A DNA stretch of 64,000 nt from the NCBI GenBank assembly GCA_905214795.1, contig CAJMNM010000014.1:6140-70139 (forward strand), in the 5' to 3' direction. Source of the stretch: an uncultured bacterium (lineage in GTDB: Bacteria; Bacteroidota; Bacteroidia; Bacteroidales; Bacteroidaceae). Below are positions 7,953 through 17,022 of this stretch, piece after piece. Each line of letters begins with the position of its first letter. Within the stretch, counting starts at the first letter, position 1. Below the pieces are notes generated by a model that did no database searches, was not told where the DNA came from, and worked only from the letters and a program-made list of their open reading frames with translations. Position numbers and translations under genes: made by a program.

Positions 7953-8357
7953 TTAATGCTCGCAAAGCTCGGTTAATACACCGCAAGTAGATTTCGGATG
8001 CAGAAAGGCTATTTGCAACTTTTCAGCTCCCAGTCTCGGCGCTTTGTCAATAAGTCGGATGCCTTGGCCGTCGCATTCAGCCAATGCGTTAGCTACTCCG
8101 TCTTCTACACAGAATGCTACATGATGAACACCGCGTCCACCCTTCTCAAGGAATTTGGCAATAGCGCTTTCAGGACTTGTCGGTTCAAGCAATTCTATTT
8201 TGACTTCACCCACTTTCAGGAAGGCGGTCTTTACTTTCTGGTCTTCAACTTCTTCAATGTTATAACATTTCAGACCTAATACATTTTCAAAATAAGGAAG
8301 GGCAGCCTCTATACTTTCAACGGCAATACCCAAATGTTCAATGTGTGAAATTTTCAT
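7953..8357 (-). CDS. mce: Methylmalonyl-CoA epimerase
   Basis: A 134-residue vicinal-oxygen-chelate (VOC) fold protein that interconverts (R)- and (S)-methylmalonyl-CoA. It starts MKISHIEHLGIAVESIEAAL, with metal-ligand His in HIEHLGIAV and in GRGVHHVAF and later acidic ligands, all typical of the family. Length is normal. It is the first gene of the minus-strand C3 acyl-CoA operon, 158 bases ahead of mmdA. Confidence 0.94.
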   Translation of the reverse strand: MKISHIEHLGIAVESIEAALPYFENVLGLKCYNIEEVEDQKVKTAFLKVGEVKIELLEPTSPESAIAKFLEKGGRGVHHVAFCVEDGVANALAECDGQGIRLIDKAPRLGAEKLQIAFLHPKSTCGVLTELCEH

Positions 8358-8402
8358 TTTATTCGGTTGTTTTTAGTCTTTCAGACTGTGTTCATGGTTT
8401 GA

Positions 8403-8410
8403 CAAATATA
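8403..8410 (-). promoter_or_regulatory. -7 element for the methylmalonyl-CoA operon
   Basis: The minus strand reads TATATTTG about 45 nt upstream of the epimerase ATG. A second TATCTTTG on the same strand at 8501-8508 could be an alternative. No clear -33 element was found for either. Confidence 0.45.
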
Positions 8411-8597
8411 GGTATTTTGCTTTAAACTCCGAAATTTTGATTTTCATTTTTTATTCTTTCTCCTGTTAAAAACTGCTTCATAATCCGAATATTGCTAAAT
8501 CAAAGATACGTGTGATTAGCTGTGAAATAGTATTTATTGGCTGTTGTTGTGCTGTTGGTATGTAGAGATGGCTTGTTCAATGGGATATGCCTGCCTC

Positions 8598-9152
8598 CTA
8601 TTTCCATCCCTCTTTGCGTATTTTTTCATTAAGTTCTGTGACAATATCATTATAATCTGCACGTTGGCCGCAGGCGTGAATGACAGTTAACGGATATTTG
8701 TCTGCGATGTGATTTATCAGGTCCTGATAAGACGGTGCTTTCGGTAAAGCAATATATTCTTCATAAGTATAGGACAGAAAGGCTACGGTTGGGCCTATTC
8801 CTCTGTTGTCTAACCAGAAGCCTTCTTCCAGTGGAGTAGGTAATGTGGGTTTACCGTTGCGCAAAAGGTCAGAAGGTGCCGGATAAGACACGATACAACT
8901 CCGGCTTTCGTCCATCAGTACAGGAACCTGTTTTGAATAGTCTTTTTTCGTTTTATAAATATAAACTGTAGGAGATACAGTTCCTGGGTGGTTGTTACTC
9001 GACTTGACAGTATTGTTACCGGCAATTGGTTTGAACGATACTGGTTCTGTGGTTTGTTGAGGGACATGCTGTGGATGACATGCTGTGAGTATTGCTGCGC
9101 AGACTATTGGCATGCATCGGCTTGCGGCATTCTTCTTGTTATATCGTTTCAT
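8598..9152 (-). CDS. Conserved Bacteroidales lipoprotein, function unknown
   Basis: A 184-residue protein with a lipoprotein signal: a hydrophobic stretch ending AAILTAC, lipid Cys at about residue 25. The mature part contains VYIYKTKKDYSKQVPVLM, IVSYPAPSDL, LDNRGIGPTVAFLSYTYEEY and a C-terminal IHACGQRADYND, which I recognise as a widespread uncharacterised Bacteroidales family. It lies 51 bases downstream of the C10 peptidase on the same strand. Spi-type inhibitors are known beside some C10 peptidases, but this protein does not resemble them, so no inhibitory role is claimed. Confidence 0.75.
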   Translation of the reverse strand: MKRYNKKNAASRCMPIVCAAILTACHPQHVPQQTTEPVSFKPIAGNNTVKSSNNHPGTVSPTVYIYKTKKDYSKQVPVLMDESRSCIVSYPAPSDLLRNGKPTLPTPLEEGFWLDNRGIGPTVAFLSYTYEEYIALPKAPSYQDLINHIADKYPLTVIHACGQRADYNDIVTELNEKIRKEGWK

Positions 9153-9203
9153 AGGGTAGTTGGTTGATGTCGCACAGGGGATTCCTGTGCGACGGTTATG
9201 GGC

Positions 9204-11657
9204 TTATTTACAGATTTTCAGTGTATAGTTCTTATTACCTTCTGTGAGGATATGCACCAGATAACACCCCTTGTTCAGCCCGGGTACGGTGATACAATAA
9301 CCGTCTTGGGTCTTTACCGGTGAGTTTGTTGTGTGAATTCGGCTGCCTGATAAAGTATATATATCAGTTCGGATGACATGGCCTCCATAATTGAAACATA
9401 TGGTTGGTTCGCCAGGGGTCAGGCAGTATACCGGTATATCGGATGAGGCCGTTTTGATTGATTTTACATCGGTTGGTCTTGTAATGGAAAAGTTGTCCGA
9501 CCACAATGTCGTATTGTTGTAGTAAAGTATACTGTATTCTCCTTGAGGATAGTCTGCCTTGATTTTGACAGTGTATGGGTTGGGCTTATCTTTTTCGGCA
9601 AACAGATTTACGGTCTGGTAATGTACGGTCTGACCTTCAGCATTCAGAATATAGATTTCCAGAGCGCTTGAAAGCAAGTCTGCGTCTTCTCCGTTTGCGA
9701 GGCTGGCAGTGAAAGCGCAGGTGATTGTTTCGCCTGCTCCATATGAGGTCTTGTCAATGCCGCATGCTGACAGTTCGAAAGCGCTTGTAGCTGTCCCTGT
9801 CTTGATTTCACTTTCCACCGGATTGCCGAAAGGCTCATAAGATGTAGTGTTAAGCCACGTAGGATAGAAAAGGTAGTTTCCGTTGTGTTCAACCTGCAAT
9901 GTGGCTCGTCCTACGAGCGTGGTGTCTTGTCCGGCTTGTAACAGTATGTGTCCGCAATAGATGTTCTGAGAGATTTGAGTAACTTCATTGTTTACTATTG
10001 ACAGATAAACCGGTGCGAAAAACTCACGGCCGGTTGACGGATTGCATACCTTGATCTCGAATTGGAAGGGCAGACTGTTATAAGTAGGAGACTTTATGTT
10101 TACATAGGCCACCGGACGTTCGGTGGTGCTGTTGTTTGAAATCCAATAATAGCTTCCGTCGTTATTTACATTAAGGATATAATAAGGATTGTTACATTGC
10201 AGCCCGTTTACTTTCATCCATTGTGTGTCATCTTGGGCTCGGCTGGCAGCGTAAACCTTATATTGACCTGGAGCTAGTTGGATAGGCATGAGCAGAGATA
10301 TTTCTAATTCCTTGTAACCGTAATAGGAAGGCAATCCGTTGATGGGCATCTCGTTGCTTAACAATGAGATGTTACCGTCTTTTTCTGCGACAATTGCAAT
10401 TGTGCCGTTATAGTCATATCCGTGATTGTATAAATTGGTTATAATGATTCTGTCATTCTCTATATTCATATCATCTGAGAAAAACTGAGGTTGGCGTAAG
10501 CAAGTTTTGTCGGTGGCTGGTTTAAAGCCATAAAGCATGCTTTGTGAAAAAGAGAAACCGTTACTTGCATTGTTGTTGCCCTGCAGGTTGGGGTTGAGCG
10601 AGATTAGTTCGTAATAACCGTTGTTGTAACCACCCCAACCCCAGTCTACGTGTACTAGGCCTTGAGGGTCATAGCCGTCGAGTACAAAAGCATGACCGCC
10701 TATGTCGATGTCATCCCCACAGTAATAAATCGGGTAGCCGTCGGCCAGACTTTCTTTAATCATTTGCAGCCATTCTGATGAACTGTAGTTGGCTCGTGTG
10801 GCATGAATCATATACGGATTGTATTTAAGATTCTCTATTAATCCTAAAAGGGCTTCGGAATAGTAAGCCCATGAGTTGTTCAGGCTGTAATCCATTTTAG
10901 AAGCTACTCCACAGGCTTTCATTAAGGTGGCGACGGCGTCCGCCTGCTTTTCATTATAAGCTCCTTCTTCATAGGTGGACAATATGTTATCCCAATTAAA
11001 CGGGGTGGCGTCATAGTTAAATGAACATTCTTGTCCTATTTGGGCCGCAGTGTAGGTCTTGGAGCCTTCTCCTTGGGCGGGATACTTGTAATAACGCATG
11101 ATAGTGGCCATCGCTGTGGCGACACAACCTGTTACGCAGTGCTGTCCGTCAACTGTCGGGCATTGGCGGTTATAAGGCTCTCCCTGATTATAACTGATGT
11201 CGCCGAGTAAAGGGAGAACTTCCGAAGGCGTGTCTGTACTGATATGCGACTGGCGGTTTACTTCTGCTGTTAAAACAGTAGATTCGGCTAATGATGAATA
11301 GGCCTTTAGCCACATTTTCAGATTATCGGGCATATCCTCGGTACAGAATCTGTTATCAAAAGAATAGCCCAATACGTCAGTCATACGGTCGTCGCCCGAG
11401 ATGATGACAAACGCCTTTTCTCCATAGTTGTAGATGTACCATGCAGCCTGAGTCTCATTGACGGCACGTTTTTTTGTGCTCTCCAAATCGTGTGAAGTGG
11501 CAGCAAGAGACAAGGCTTGCGGTGAGCGTACTGTTACTGTACGGTGACTTCTCATGAAGCGTTCTGCTATTTCCCTGGCCTGTAATTCACTGCGTGGCGT
11601 ACTCCAAATGTTTGATACGTAACATAAGGATAGTAAAAAGAGTAAGAGATGTTTCAT
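9204..11657 (-). CDS. Secreted C10 family cysteine peptidase (streptopain-like)
   Basis: An 817-residue secreted peptidase related to SpeB/interpain. The order is: signal peptide (residues 1-19); a Spi_N-type propeptide (about 20-140); the C10 catalytic domain with Cys178 in VTGCVATAMATIM and His322 in GGHAFVLDGYD, followed by VHVDWGWGGYNNGYY; then about 400 residues of beta-rich C-terminal modules. The last 75 residues (TDIYTLSGSRIHTT, then GLNKGCYLVHIL) look like a T9SS type A sorting domain, so export through type IX secretion is likely. The family degrades host or dietary proteins. It is followed closely by a lipoprotein gene. Confidence 0.93.
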   Translation of the reverse strand: MKHLLLFLLSLCYVSNIWSTPRSELQAREIAERFMRSHRTVTVRSPQALSLAATSHDLESTKKRAVNETQAAWYIYNYGEKAFVIISGDDRMTDVLGYSFDNRFCTEDMPDNLKMWLKAYSSLAESTVLTAEVNRQSHISTDTPSEVLPLLGDISYNQGEPYNRQCPTVDGQHCVTGCVATAMATIMRYYKYPAQGEGSKTYTAAQIGQECSFNYDATPFNWDNILSTYEEGAYNEKQADAVATLMKACGVASKMDYSLNNSWAYYSEALLGLIENLKYNPYMIHATRANYSSSEWLQMIKESLADGYPIYYCGDDIDIGGHAFVLDGYDPQGLVHVDWGWGGYNNGYYELISLNPNLQGNNNASNGFSFSQSMLYGFKPATDKTCLRQPQFFSDDMNIENDRIIITNLYNHGYDYNGTIAIVAEKDGNISLLSNEMPINGLPSYYGYKELEISLLMPIQLAPGQYKVYAASRAQDDTQWMKVNGLQCNNPYYILNVNNDGSYYWISNNSTTERPVAYVNIKSPTYNSLPFQFEIKVCNPSTGREFFAPVYLSIVNNEVTQISQNIYCGHILLQAGQDTTLVGRATLQVEHNGNYLFYPTWLNTTSYEPFGNPVESEIKTGTATSAFELSACGIDKTSYGAGETITCAFTASLANGEDADLLSSALEIYILNAEGQTVHYQTVNLFAEKDKPNPYTVKIKADYPQGEYSILYYNNTTLWSDNFSITRPTDVKSIKTASSDIPVYCLTPGEPTICFNYGGHVIRTDIYTLSGSRIHTTNSPVKTQDGYCITVPGLNKGCYLVHILTEGNKNYTLKICK

Positions 11658-11871
11658 AGTATGTTTTTGGTTTTTGTTTTATAATAGCTTTTGGTCTGGT
11701 TTATAGTTTGTTTAAGGGCTTATTGGCGAATATACAAATTTATTTGATAGGTTAATAATAAGAATGGTAAAAAGCTTCTTTTAATCTGCTTTTTTTTATG
11801 ACAAAACCAGTGCTGGATTATTTTTTACGTTGTTAATCTGTTTTTTATGATGTTGGTTCACGGAATTTTTG

Positions 11872-11879
11872 TAATTTTG
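11872..11879 (+). promoter_or_regulatory. Possible -7 element for the DUF4488 gene
   Basis: TAATTTTG fits TAnnTTTG; a TTG at 11853-11855 gives a 16-nt spacer, slightly short. It lies 67 nt upstream of the ATG. Confidence 0.4.
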
Positions 11880-11946
11880 TTAGTGGTGGGCTGGCAGAAA
11901 AAGGCCGGCTATCATCAAGTTGCGACCTTTTTAAAAAGATTCAGCT

Positions 11947-12882
11947 ATGAGAAAAACACAGACTGATGGTAACGGCAGACTGACAGTACTGGCCGTTGCG
12001 ATATGTTTTTTAGGATTGCCCGTGCAGTCCGTTTGGGGGAGAAATCTGTTGTCAGAGTCACCTGTTTCGGATAATAAGGCAGAACCGGTTATTTTTGTTC
12101 AGTCCCATGGAGATAAGTTTTCCAGTAGACATGATTTTAGAGGGCAGGGATGTTGGCGTATGGTGCAGATTGGCGATTCGGCTTACCGTAGTGTCAAGAT
12201 GTTGCCACCGACTCCTCATTACAAATTTTTTGGAAACAATTCGTCTCTCGTGATTAATTTGATAGAATTAACTTCCGAGAAATATTTCAGATTTGTTGGA
12301 GCCACTGGAAGTTATAAGGAAAAGAAAGGAAAACCTTATGTGAAGGAACGTGGTGCACGTCGTCCGCGTACATGGTTGGATGCCAATCATTTTGATGATA
12401 CATGGAAGGACGATAAAGGGGTATATTCTTTCAAAACCTTGTGGAAGACAGAACGGTGGGAACGTTGTGAGCCACCCACATTGCTTAAGAATGCTCTCGA
12501 CAGTTATCGGCAAAGCCGTCATCGCAAGGACTGTTTGCGCGGCACGTGGAAACTGAAAGCGGTGAGGAATGCTGATACCGGTGAGATGGAACCTACCTCT
12601 ATGCATCAGTATAAGTTTTATGGAAAAGATGCGTATATCACGTTTGTCATCGCGCCTCTTGATACGGAGAATATGTTTTATACATTTAGTGGAAACTTCG
12701 GAGCCTTTGAATTTGTGAATAACAATTTGGTCAGAGAACATGAGTCTGATTTTCATCTGGTCTGGACCGATGAGGACCATTTTACCATGACATTCAGATT
12801 AAATGGCCGTATGTGGGAAGAAGAGTGGGAGCATGTGAGGACTCCGCGTCGCATCAGACAGATGTTTCGTGCCATGAATTGA
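11947..12882 (+). CDS. Exported DUF4488-like protein with a duplicated domain
   Basis: A 311-residue protein with an N-terminal signal peptide ending near VWG (residue 31). Two related units are visible. Residues about 65-175 begin GQGCWRMVQIGDS and carry HYKFFGNNSSLVINLI; residues about 197-305 begin LRGTWKLKAVRNAD and carry QYKFYGKDAYITFVIA. In both, a W-containing start leads to a Y-K-F-F/Y-G strand and then W-(T)-D-x-x-H-F-type endings, the pattern of DUF4488 lipocalin-like domains. The second unit has the usual ending (EEEWEHVRTP). Ligand and role are unknown. It has its own terminator and stands alone. Confidence 0.7.
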   Translation: MRKTQTDGNGRLTVLAVAICFLGLPVQSVWGRNLLSESPVSDNKAEPVIFVQSHGDKFSSRHDFRGQGCWRMVQIGDSAYRSVKMLPPTPHYKFFGNNSSLVINLIELTSEKYFRFVGATGSYKEKKGKPYVKERGARRPRTWLDANHFDDTWKDDKGVYSFKTLWKTERWERCEPPTLLKNALDSYRQSRHRKDCLRGTWKLKAVRNADTGEMEPTSMHQYKFYGKDAYITFVIAPLDTENMFYTFSGNFGAFEFVNNNLVREHESDFHLVWTDEDHFTMTFRLNGRMWEEEWEHVRTPRRIRQMFRAMN

Positions 12883-13003
12883 ATTCTTTGTTGTCGCAGT
12901 ATTTGGGGGCTGCCTGATAATGTGCAGAGATAGGAGAAAAATCTACTCTGTTATCCTGTTTTTTGACGAATTGTTGTTTGCGCTTATGATGTAATATATT
13001 GAC

Positions 13004-13043
13004 AAAATTCCGGCAGAATGCGAGTCGTGCCGGAATTTTTTTT
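13004..13043 (+). terminator. Terminator of the DUF4488 gene
   Basis: AAAATTCCGGC (13004-13014) pairs perfectly with GCCGGAATTTT (13029-13039), followed by a run of T. Confidence 0.85.
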
Positions 13044-13506
13044 GTTTGACAGACTTTTGCTTGGTTATGTTTTTTAACCGGAAAAAACTTATTCAAACCG
13101 GTTTTTATGGCCTTTCCTCTTTTATTTACGCTCTTTTTTTATGGTTTTTCTGAAGATTGTTATGCTATTAAATTTATATTCATACGTGTGTTTTGTTGGC
13201 AATTTTGTTTTGTTTGCGTTTTTTTGCTTTTAAATATTCGTTTTGGATGTTATTTTGTTTTTATGTTCTTCACATCAGTAATGCCGTTTATGGTCTTTGT
13301 TATTTCTTCCATGAAAAAATACATCGTAAAATCGATGTTTTCACACAGATATGTACCTTTATATAATACTAAGAGGTATCTTTCGGACGGTTCGTTGCAG
13401 ATTTAATGTAAATATATTTGAATGTCTGTAAGTACTTGTTGCTTCTGCTGTTGTTAAATGTGTACGCTTCTGACTTTTTTCCTGACAGCTCAGAAAAATA
13501 TTTTGG

Positions 13507-13578
13507 TACTGTTACGAATTTTTTTCTGTACGGTTACGGGGACGCTCATAACCGTATCAAAATGAATTCGTAACAGTA
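13507..13578. repeat. Nested palindromic repeat element (copy 1)
   Basis: Outer arms TACTGTTACGAATT (13507-13520) and AATTCGTAACAGTA (13565-13578) are exact complements. Inner arms TACGGTTA (13529-13536) and TAACCGTA (13549-13556) are also exact. The spacers are symmetric (8 nt on each side). The 3' tail to about 13610 (TGGAAAAAAG, TTCATGACCGTGAGC) recurs near 37360-37390. Confidence 0.75.
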
Positions 13579-14044
13579 TGGAAAAAAGTTCATGACCGTG
13601 AGCATTTTTTCTTGTCAATTTAATAAGTCTGACAGTAATGTTATAGATTATTTCTGTTAAGTCTGTTTAAATATCATAAAATCAATATGTTCTTTGTTTT
13701 TTATGTTATAAAAACAGATTGCTGAATCACGTTTTTTAGTAAATCTTAACGGTTGCTGATTGGTTCTGACCGTAAGCGCTTTGTGAGGCTTGAAGGAGAT
13801 TAATGACTGTTAATTAACTTTTCGCTTTGAATAAATTGTAAATAAAAATACAAGTATATAATAATACGTATATACAATAATGGGAGCTGTTTTAATGGTT
13901 TTGGAGGAGGTTGAGAAAGCACATGCAAGACAAATCTGATAAAATCCGGCTTGTCTATGCTTGTTTAGATTGTAATTTTACAAATCGGGAATATTTCTCA
14001 TGCCTGTTTGTGGTGGTTTTTATGACACATATATATACTGATTG

Positions 14045-14091
14045 CATCAGACTGTCTTTTACAGCATGTGCTGTTTTAAGACAGTCTGATG
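14045..14091 (-). terminator. Probable terminator hairpin after the TonB receptor
   Basis: CATCAGACTGTCTT (14045-14058) pairs exactly with AAGACAGTCTGATG (14078-14091), and an inner ACAGC/GCTGT stem closes a 4-nt loop. It sits 44 nt past the stop of the minus-strand receptor. No T run follows, so termination is inferred from position. Confidence 0.5.
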
Positions 14092-14135
14092 ACTTAATTA
14101 ATGTATGGGATGGGAAATAAGTATCCTTCATGTGG

Positions 14136-16397
14136 TCAGAAACTTATTCTGACCGTACCGTAAATGTTTCGCCCGGGAGCATTGATACCCGATGCAAACA
14201 TGCGGTATTCCGTGTCGAGCAGATTTTCAATTCCGGCTTGTAGCGTGAAGCTGCTGCTCAGGTTGTAGCTGCCTTTTATGTTGAGGGTAAACCATGCCGG
14301 CATGCCTTGGCCTTTTGCACCCAGTGTAGTGGCATAATCAATGTTGTCCTCGCCGTCGGCATTATAGTCGCTAATGTCTTTTTTACCGTTATACAGCGCA
14401 TAGAAGTCAATGCGTCCTTTTCCGTTGCGCGGCAGATAGGCGATGCCCACTTTACCGTAGATGGGCGGTATGTGGTCGAGCGGTTGTTTCACTTCGCCTT
14501 TCACTATTTTGCCATAAGTGTAGTTGAACGATGCGTTCAGCTCCGTCTGCTTTGAAGGCTTGGCCGTAAGGTTTGAAGAGACTCCCCAAAGAACGGCTGC
14601 TTTAGCATTGGTCTGCGTGTAAACGTCGCAGAGCGTTCCTTTGTATTCCATCTGGCTACTGCCCATAAAACTGCCGCGGCTTGTTGTAATGGCGTCGAAG
14701 AAGTATGTGCTGTAAATAACGTTTTCCCAGATAAACTTCTCACCGGCGTGTTTGGTAATGTTTAAATCAACCGATACCGTTTTTTCCGGTTTAAGGTTTT
14801 TGTTCGGTATGGTGACTGTGTTCAGCTTGGATTCGAATACCTTAGACGCATTGTCTATGTTGGGTACGCGGTAGGCTGTGGCTGCGTTGAGAGCAAGTTT
14901 CCATGTCCGTGCCGGCAGATAGTTCAGCCCCCATGCCATGCTGTAGGTCGGGTTGTTTTTTCTTTGGCTTTTGCTACCGTAGAACGGGAATAGTTCAGTA
15001 TCCTTTACTGTGGAATAAGTCGTGGCGTAGCCTGCTCGTAAACCGTCGTGCATGCTCCATGACTCGTTGATGTGCCAGATGTGGGTTATAAAGGCTTCAA
15101 GTGTGTGCATACTGTTTTGTCCGTCGGGATAACGGGTGGTATAAGGCGTTTTTTCGCCTGTTACCACATTCTCGGCGGATGCCGTGGAATGCAGAAAGCT
15201 TAATGTACCGTCTATTCCGCTGTGTATTTTGTGTGTACCGATGTATTTTATCCAGTCGCTGTTTAGTGAGACGATGTCTACATCTTCCCAGGTATGGTAC
15301 AGTTCTTCTTTACGGAATTTGCGGTCGTGCCTGCTTTCCTTTACTTTCTGGTAGGCTAACCCTACATGTGTCTTGTCGGCGCCAAACTGGTTTTTGCCGT
15401 CATAGTGGTAAGCGGTCATCAGTCTGAATTGCGGTCCGTAATACCATTCGGCATATTTGGGTTGCAGCTTGTCGCCTATGGTTTCCGTCACGTTCAGTCT
15501 GTCATAACGGTTGATACCGTTGGCGTTGGATAACTGAAAATTAATGGTATGTTTGTCGTTTGGTGACGGCTGGAACAGGAATTTCTGGAGAATGTCATAT
15601 TGGATGTAGCCGGAACGTTTCTGGAGTTCGGGTTTACTGTTGACTATCGCTTCGTCGTCGGCACCGGTATGTAATTGCGTGTATATTAGGCTTTGCTGAT
15701 AACTGTCGTTTTCGGGTAGGAACGGGTTTCTGTTTGTACCGGCTCTAAGGTCGCCGAAGTGACTGAATGTGAATGATGTCAAAGAGGCGAATTTTGATGT
15801 GCCATAGTTTAGGTCTAAATGTACGGTACCTTCCTGATTGGCGCTGCCATAGCGTATGGCGGCGTTGCCGTCAAACAGCTGCTTTGATGGATTCTCCGAC
15901 AGGCGTGGAGCCAGAGTGTTGAACAGTATTGTGCCACCCAGTGCGTCCGAACCGTAGTTCAGTGAAGATGGTCCGTTGATGATTTCCACATTTTCCAGCG
16001 TAAACTGATCAGTCGTGATGCTGTTTTGCAAATGGCCGTTACGATAAATGAGGTTATTCATGCGGATACCATCTATTACAAGAAGAATGCGTGAAGCCTC
16101 AAAACCTCGCAGAATAGGACTTCCGCCACCTTGTTGGCTTTTCTGTATGGAAACCTGTCCGGTCGACATCAGCAAATCTGCTGTATTCTGCTGGTTGGTG
16201 TAATCTATCAGACTTTTAGGTATGCTGACAATGTGTTGCGGAGAGTTAATCTTATGTATTCTGTCACGGTTGACAGAGACGACAACTTCTTGTAAGTCGG
16301 AAGTACGAAAAACGGCAGTACTGTCTGCCTGGTTGGCATAGATTTGGCTGAAAAATCCGGCGCCTGTCACGGCTGCGGTTAAAAGTGTTTTCTTCAT
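14136..16397 (-). CDS. TonB-dependent outer-membrane receptor (heme/vitamin type)
   Basis: About 753 residues from MKKTLLTAAVTGAGFF; the frame extends further upstream to 16484, but the signal peptide begins at this Met. After cleavage near IYA, a TonB box (DLQEVVVSVNRD) and a plug domain (about 45-160) follow, with GGGSPILRGFEASRILLVID and NVEIINGPSSLNYGSDALGG. The rest is a 22-strand barrel ending ENLLDTEYRMFASGINAPGR and a terminal Phe. It lacks the carboxypeptidase-like N-domain of SusC proteins and resembles heme/hemoglobin, siderophore or cobalamin receptors; the substrate is not determinable. It follows a 47-aa microprotein gene by 122 bases, probably on one transcript. Confidence 0.9.
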   Translation of the reverse strand: MKKTLLTAAVTGAGFFSQIYANQADSTAVFRTSDLQEVVVSVNRDRIHKINSPQHIVSIPKSLIDYTNQQNTADLLMSTGQVSIQKSQQGGGSPILRGFEASRILLVIDGIRMNNLIYRNGHLQNSITTDQFTLENVEIINGPSSLNYGSDALGGTILFNTLAPRLSENPSKQLFDGNAAIRYGSANQEGTVHLDLNYGTSKFASLTSFTFSHFGDLRAGTNRNPFLPENDSYQQSLIYTQLHTGADDEAIVNSKPELQKRSGYIQYDILQKFLFQPSPNDKHTINFQLSNANGINRYDRLNVTETIGDKLQPKYAEWYYGPQFRLMTAYHYDGKNQFGADKTHVGLAYQKVKESRHDRKFRKEELYHTWEDVDIVSLNSDWIKYIGTHKIHSGIDGTLSFLHSTASAENVVTGEKTPYTTRYPDGQNSMHTLEAFITHIWHINESWSMHDGLRAGYATTYSTVKDTELFPFYGSKSQRKNNPTYSMAWGLNYLPARTWKLALNAATAYRVPNIDNASKVFESKLNTVTIPNKNLKPEKTVSVDLNITKHAGEKFIWENVIYSTYFFDAITTSRGSFMGSSQMEYKGTLCDVYTQTNAKAAVLWGVSSNLTAKPSKQTELNASFNYTYGKIVKGEVKQPLDHIPPIYGKVGIAYLPRNGKGRIDFYALYNGKKDISDYNADGEDNIDYATTLGAKGQGMPAWFTLNIKGSYNLSSSFTLQAGIENLLDTEYRMFASGINAPGRNIYGTVRISF

Positions 16398-16519
16398 TCT
16401 TGTTCCCTTCAATAATATAAAATAAGATGTTTGTAAGAGAGCACAGAACTGTGGTCTGATAAAAAATGTTATCCTGAAAAACAATACTTTAATATTGTGA
16501 AATTTTAGTTTGGTAATAT

Positions 16520-16663
16520 TTAGAAACCAAAATGCCCCGGTTCTGAAGGCAAATCGTCCATACCGTTGTCTCCTGACGTCGGATTGGATAGGCTTATGAT
16601 AGCACAGGTTTCAATTTCGATTATTTCAATCTGCGGAGTTTGATAGATTTTTTTTATTTCCAT
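16520..16663 (-). CDS. 47-aa microprotein ahead of the TonB receptor
   Basis: ATG at 16663, TAA at 16520-16522. The product begins MEIKKIYQTPQIEIIEIETC and ends DDLPSEPGHFGF. This matches a very common but uncharacterised class of Bacteroidales short proteins: M-x-K-x-Y-x-x-P, then alternating Glu/Ile residues, then a Ser/Gly/Asn-rich tail. A TATCTTTG promoter element lies 24 nt upstream and no other gene occupies the space, supporting expression. It has no signal peptide. The function is unknown; a peptide precursor or regulatory role is speculation. Confidence 0.65.
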   Translation of the reverse strand: MEIKKIYQTPQIEIIEIETCAIISLSNPTSGDNGMDDLPSEPGHFGF

Positions 16664-16686
16664 TTCTATATATTTTAATTTGCAGG

Positions 16687-16694
16687 CAAAGATA
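16687..16694 (-). promoter_or_regulatory. -7 element for the microprotein/TonB unit
   Basis: The minus strand reads TATCTTTG, predicting a short 5' leader of about 15-20 nt before the ATG at 16663. No clear -33 element. Confidence 0.55.
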
Positions 16695-16993
16695 TAATGC
16701 TTAAAGACGATAAAAAAAATAAAAGTATTCTTTTTAGATTTTATTATGTATTAGCGACTTTAATAAATACTTTTTTACTTTTGATAAGATAATAAAAAGT
16801 GTTTAATGTAAAAGTTATATTTTTTTATTTGGTTTGTATTTATATCTTATATCGTTGTAAATTAATAATATATATTATTAAATAATAATAGCTTTACTTT
16901 TTATTTGTAATGATATATAAATAGTTTTAAGGCGTGCTGTTTGTGAAAATCTAAAAAAATCATTAAAGTAAACAAATAATAATGAAATATATT

Positions 16994-17022
16994 TTTGTAT
17001 TAATTACACAATTGTATTTTTG
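16994..17022 (+). promoter_or_regulatory. Promoter of the giant surface-protein operon
   Basis: TTTG (16994-16997), 17 nt, then TATTTTTG (17015-17022), matching TTTG/TAnnTTTG. Because transcription would begin near 17030, the gene must start at the ATG at 17101 and not at an earlier in-frame codon near 17020. Confidence 0.6.

Larger units (their letters stand above)
12883..14135. other. 1.25-kb intergenic region without convincing genes
   Basis: Low-complexity, T-rich DNA between the DUF4488 gene and the TonB receptor. It holds a terminator (13004-13043), a nested inverted repeat (13507-13578) with a shared tail up to about 13610, and a hairpin (14045-14091). A hydrophobic 99-codon frame at 13107-13406 is Phe-rich because of the T-rich composition and has no recognisable family; I do not call it. 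Confidence 0.6.

Noticed and set aside
8598..9152. Spi-type inhibitor of the C10 peptidase
   Set aside because: Position fits, but the sequence matches a different widespread lipoprotein family, not Spi-like inhibitors.
13107..13406. 99-codon hydrophobic frame in the 13-kb intergenic region
   Set aside because: Its Phe/Val-rich composition follows from T-rich DNA; no signal, family similarity or promoter supports it.
13911..14120. 69-codon frame overlapping the hairpin after the TonB receptor
   Set aside because: It runs through a perfect hairpin and has no family similarity.
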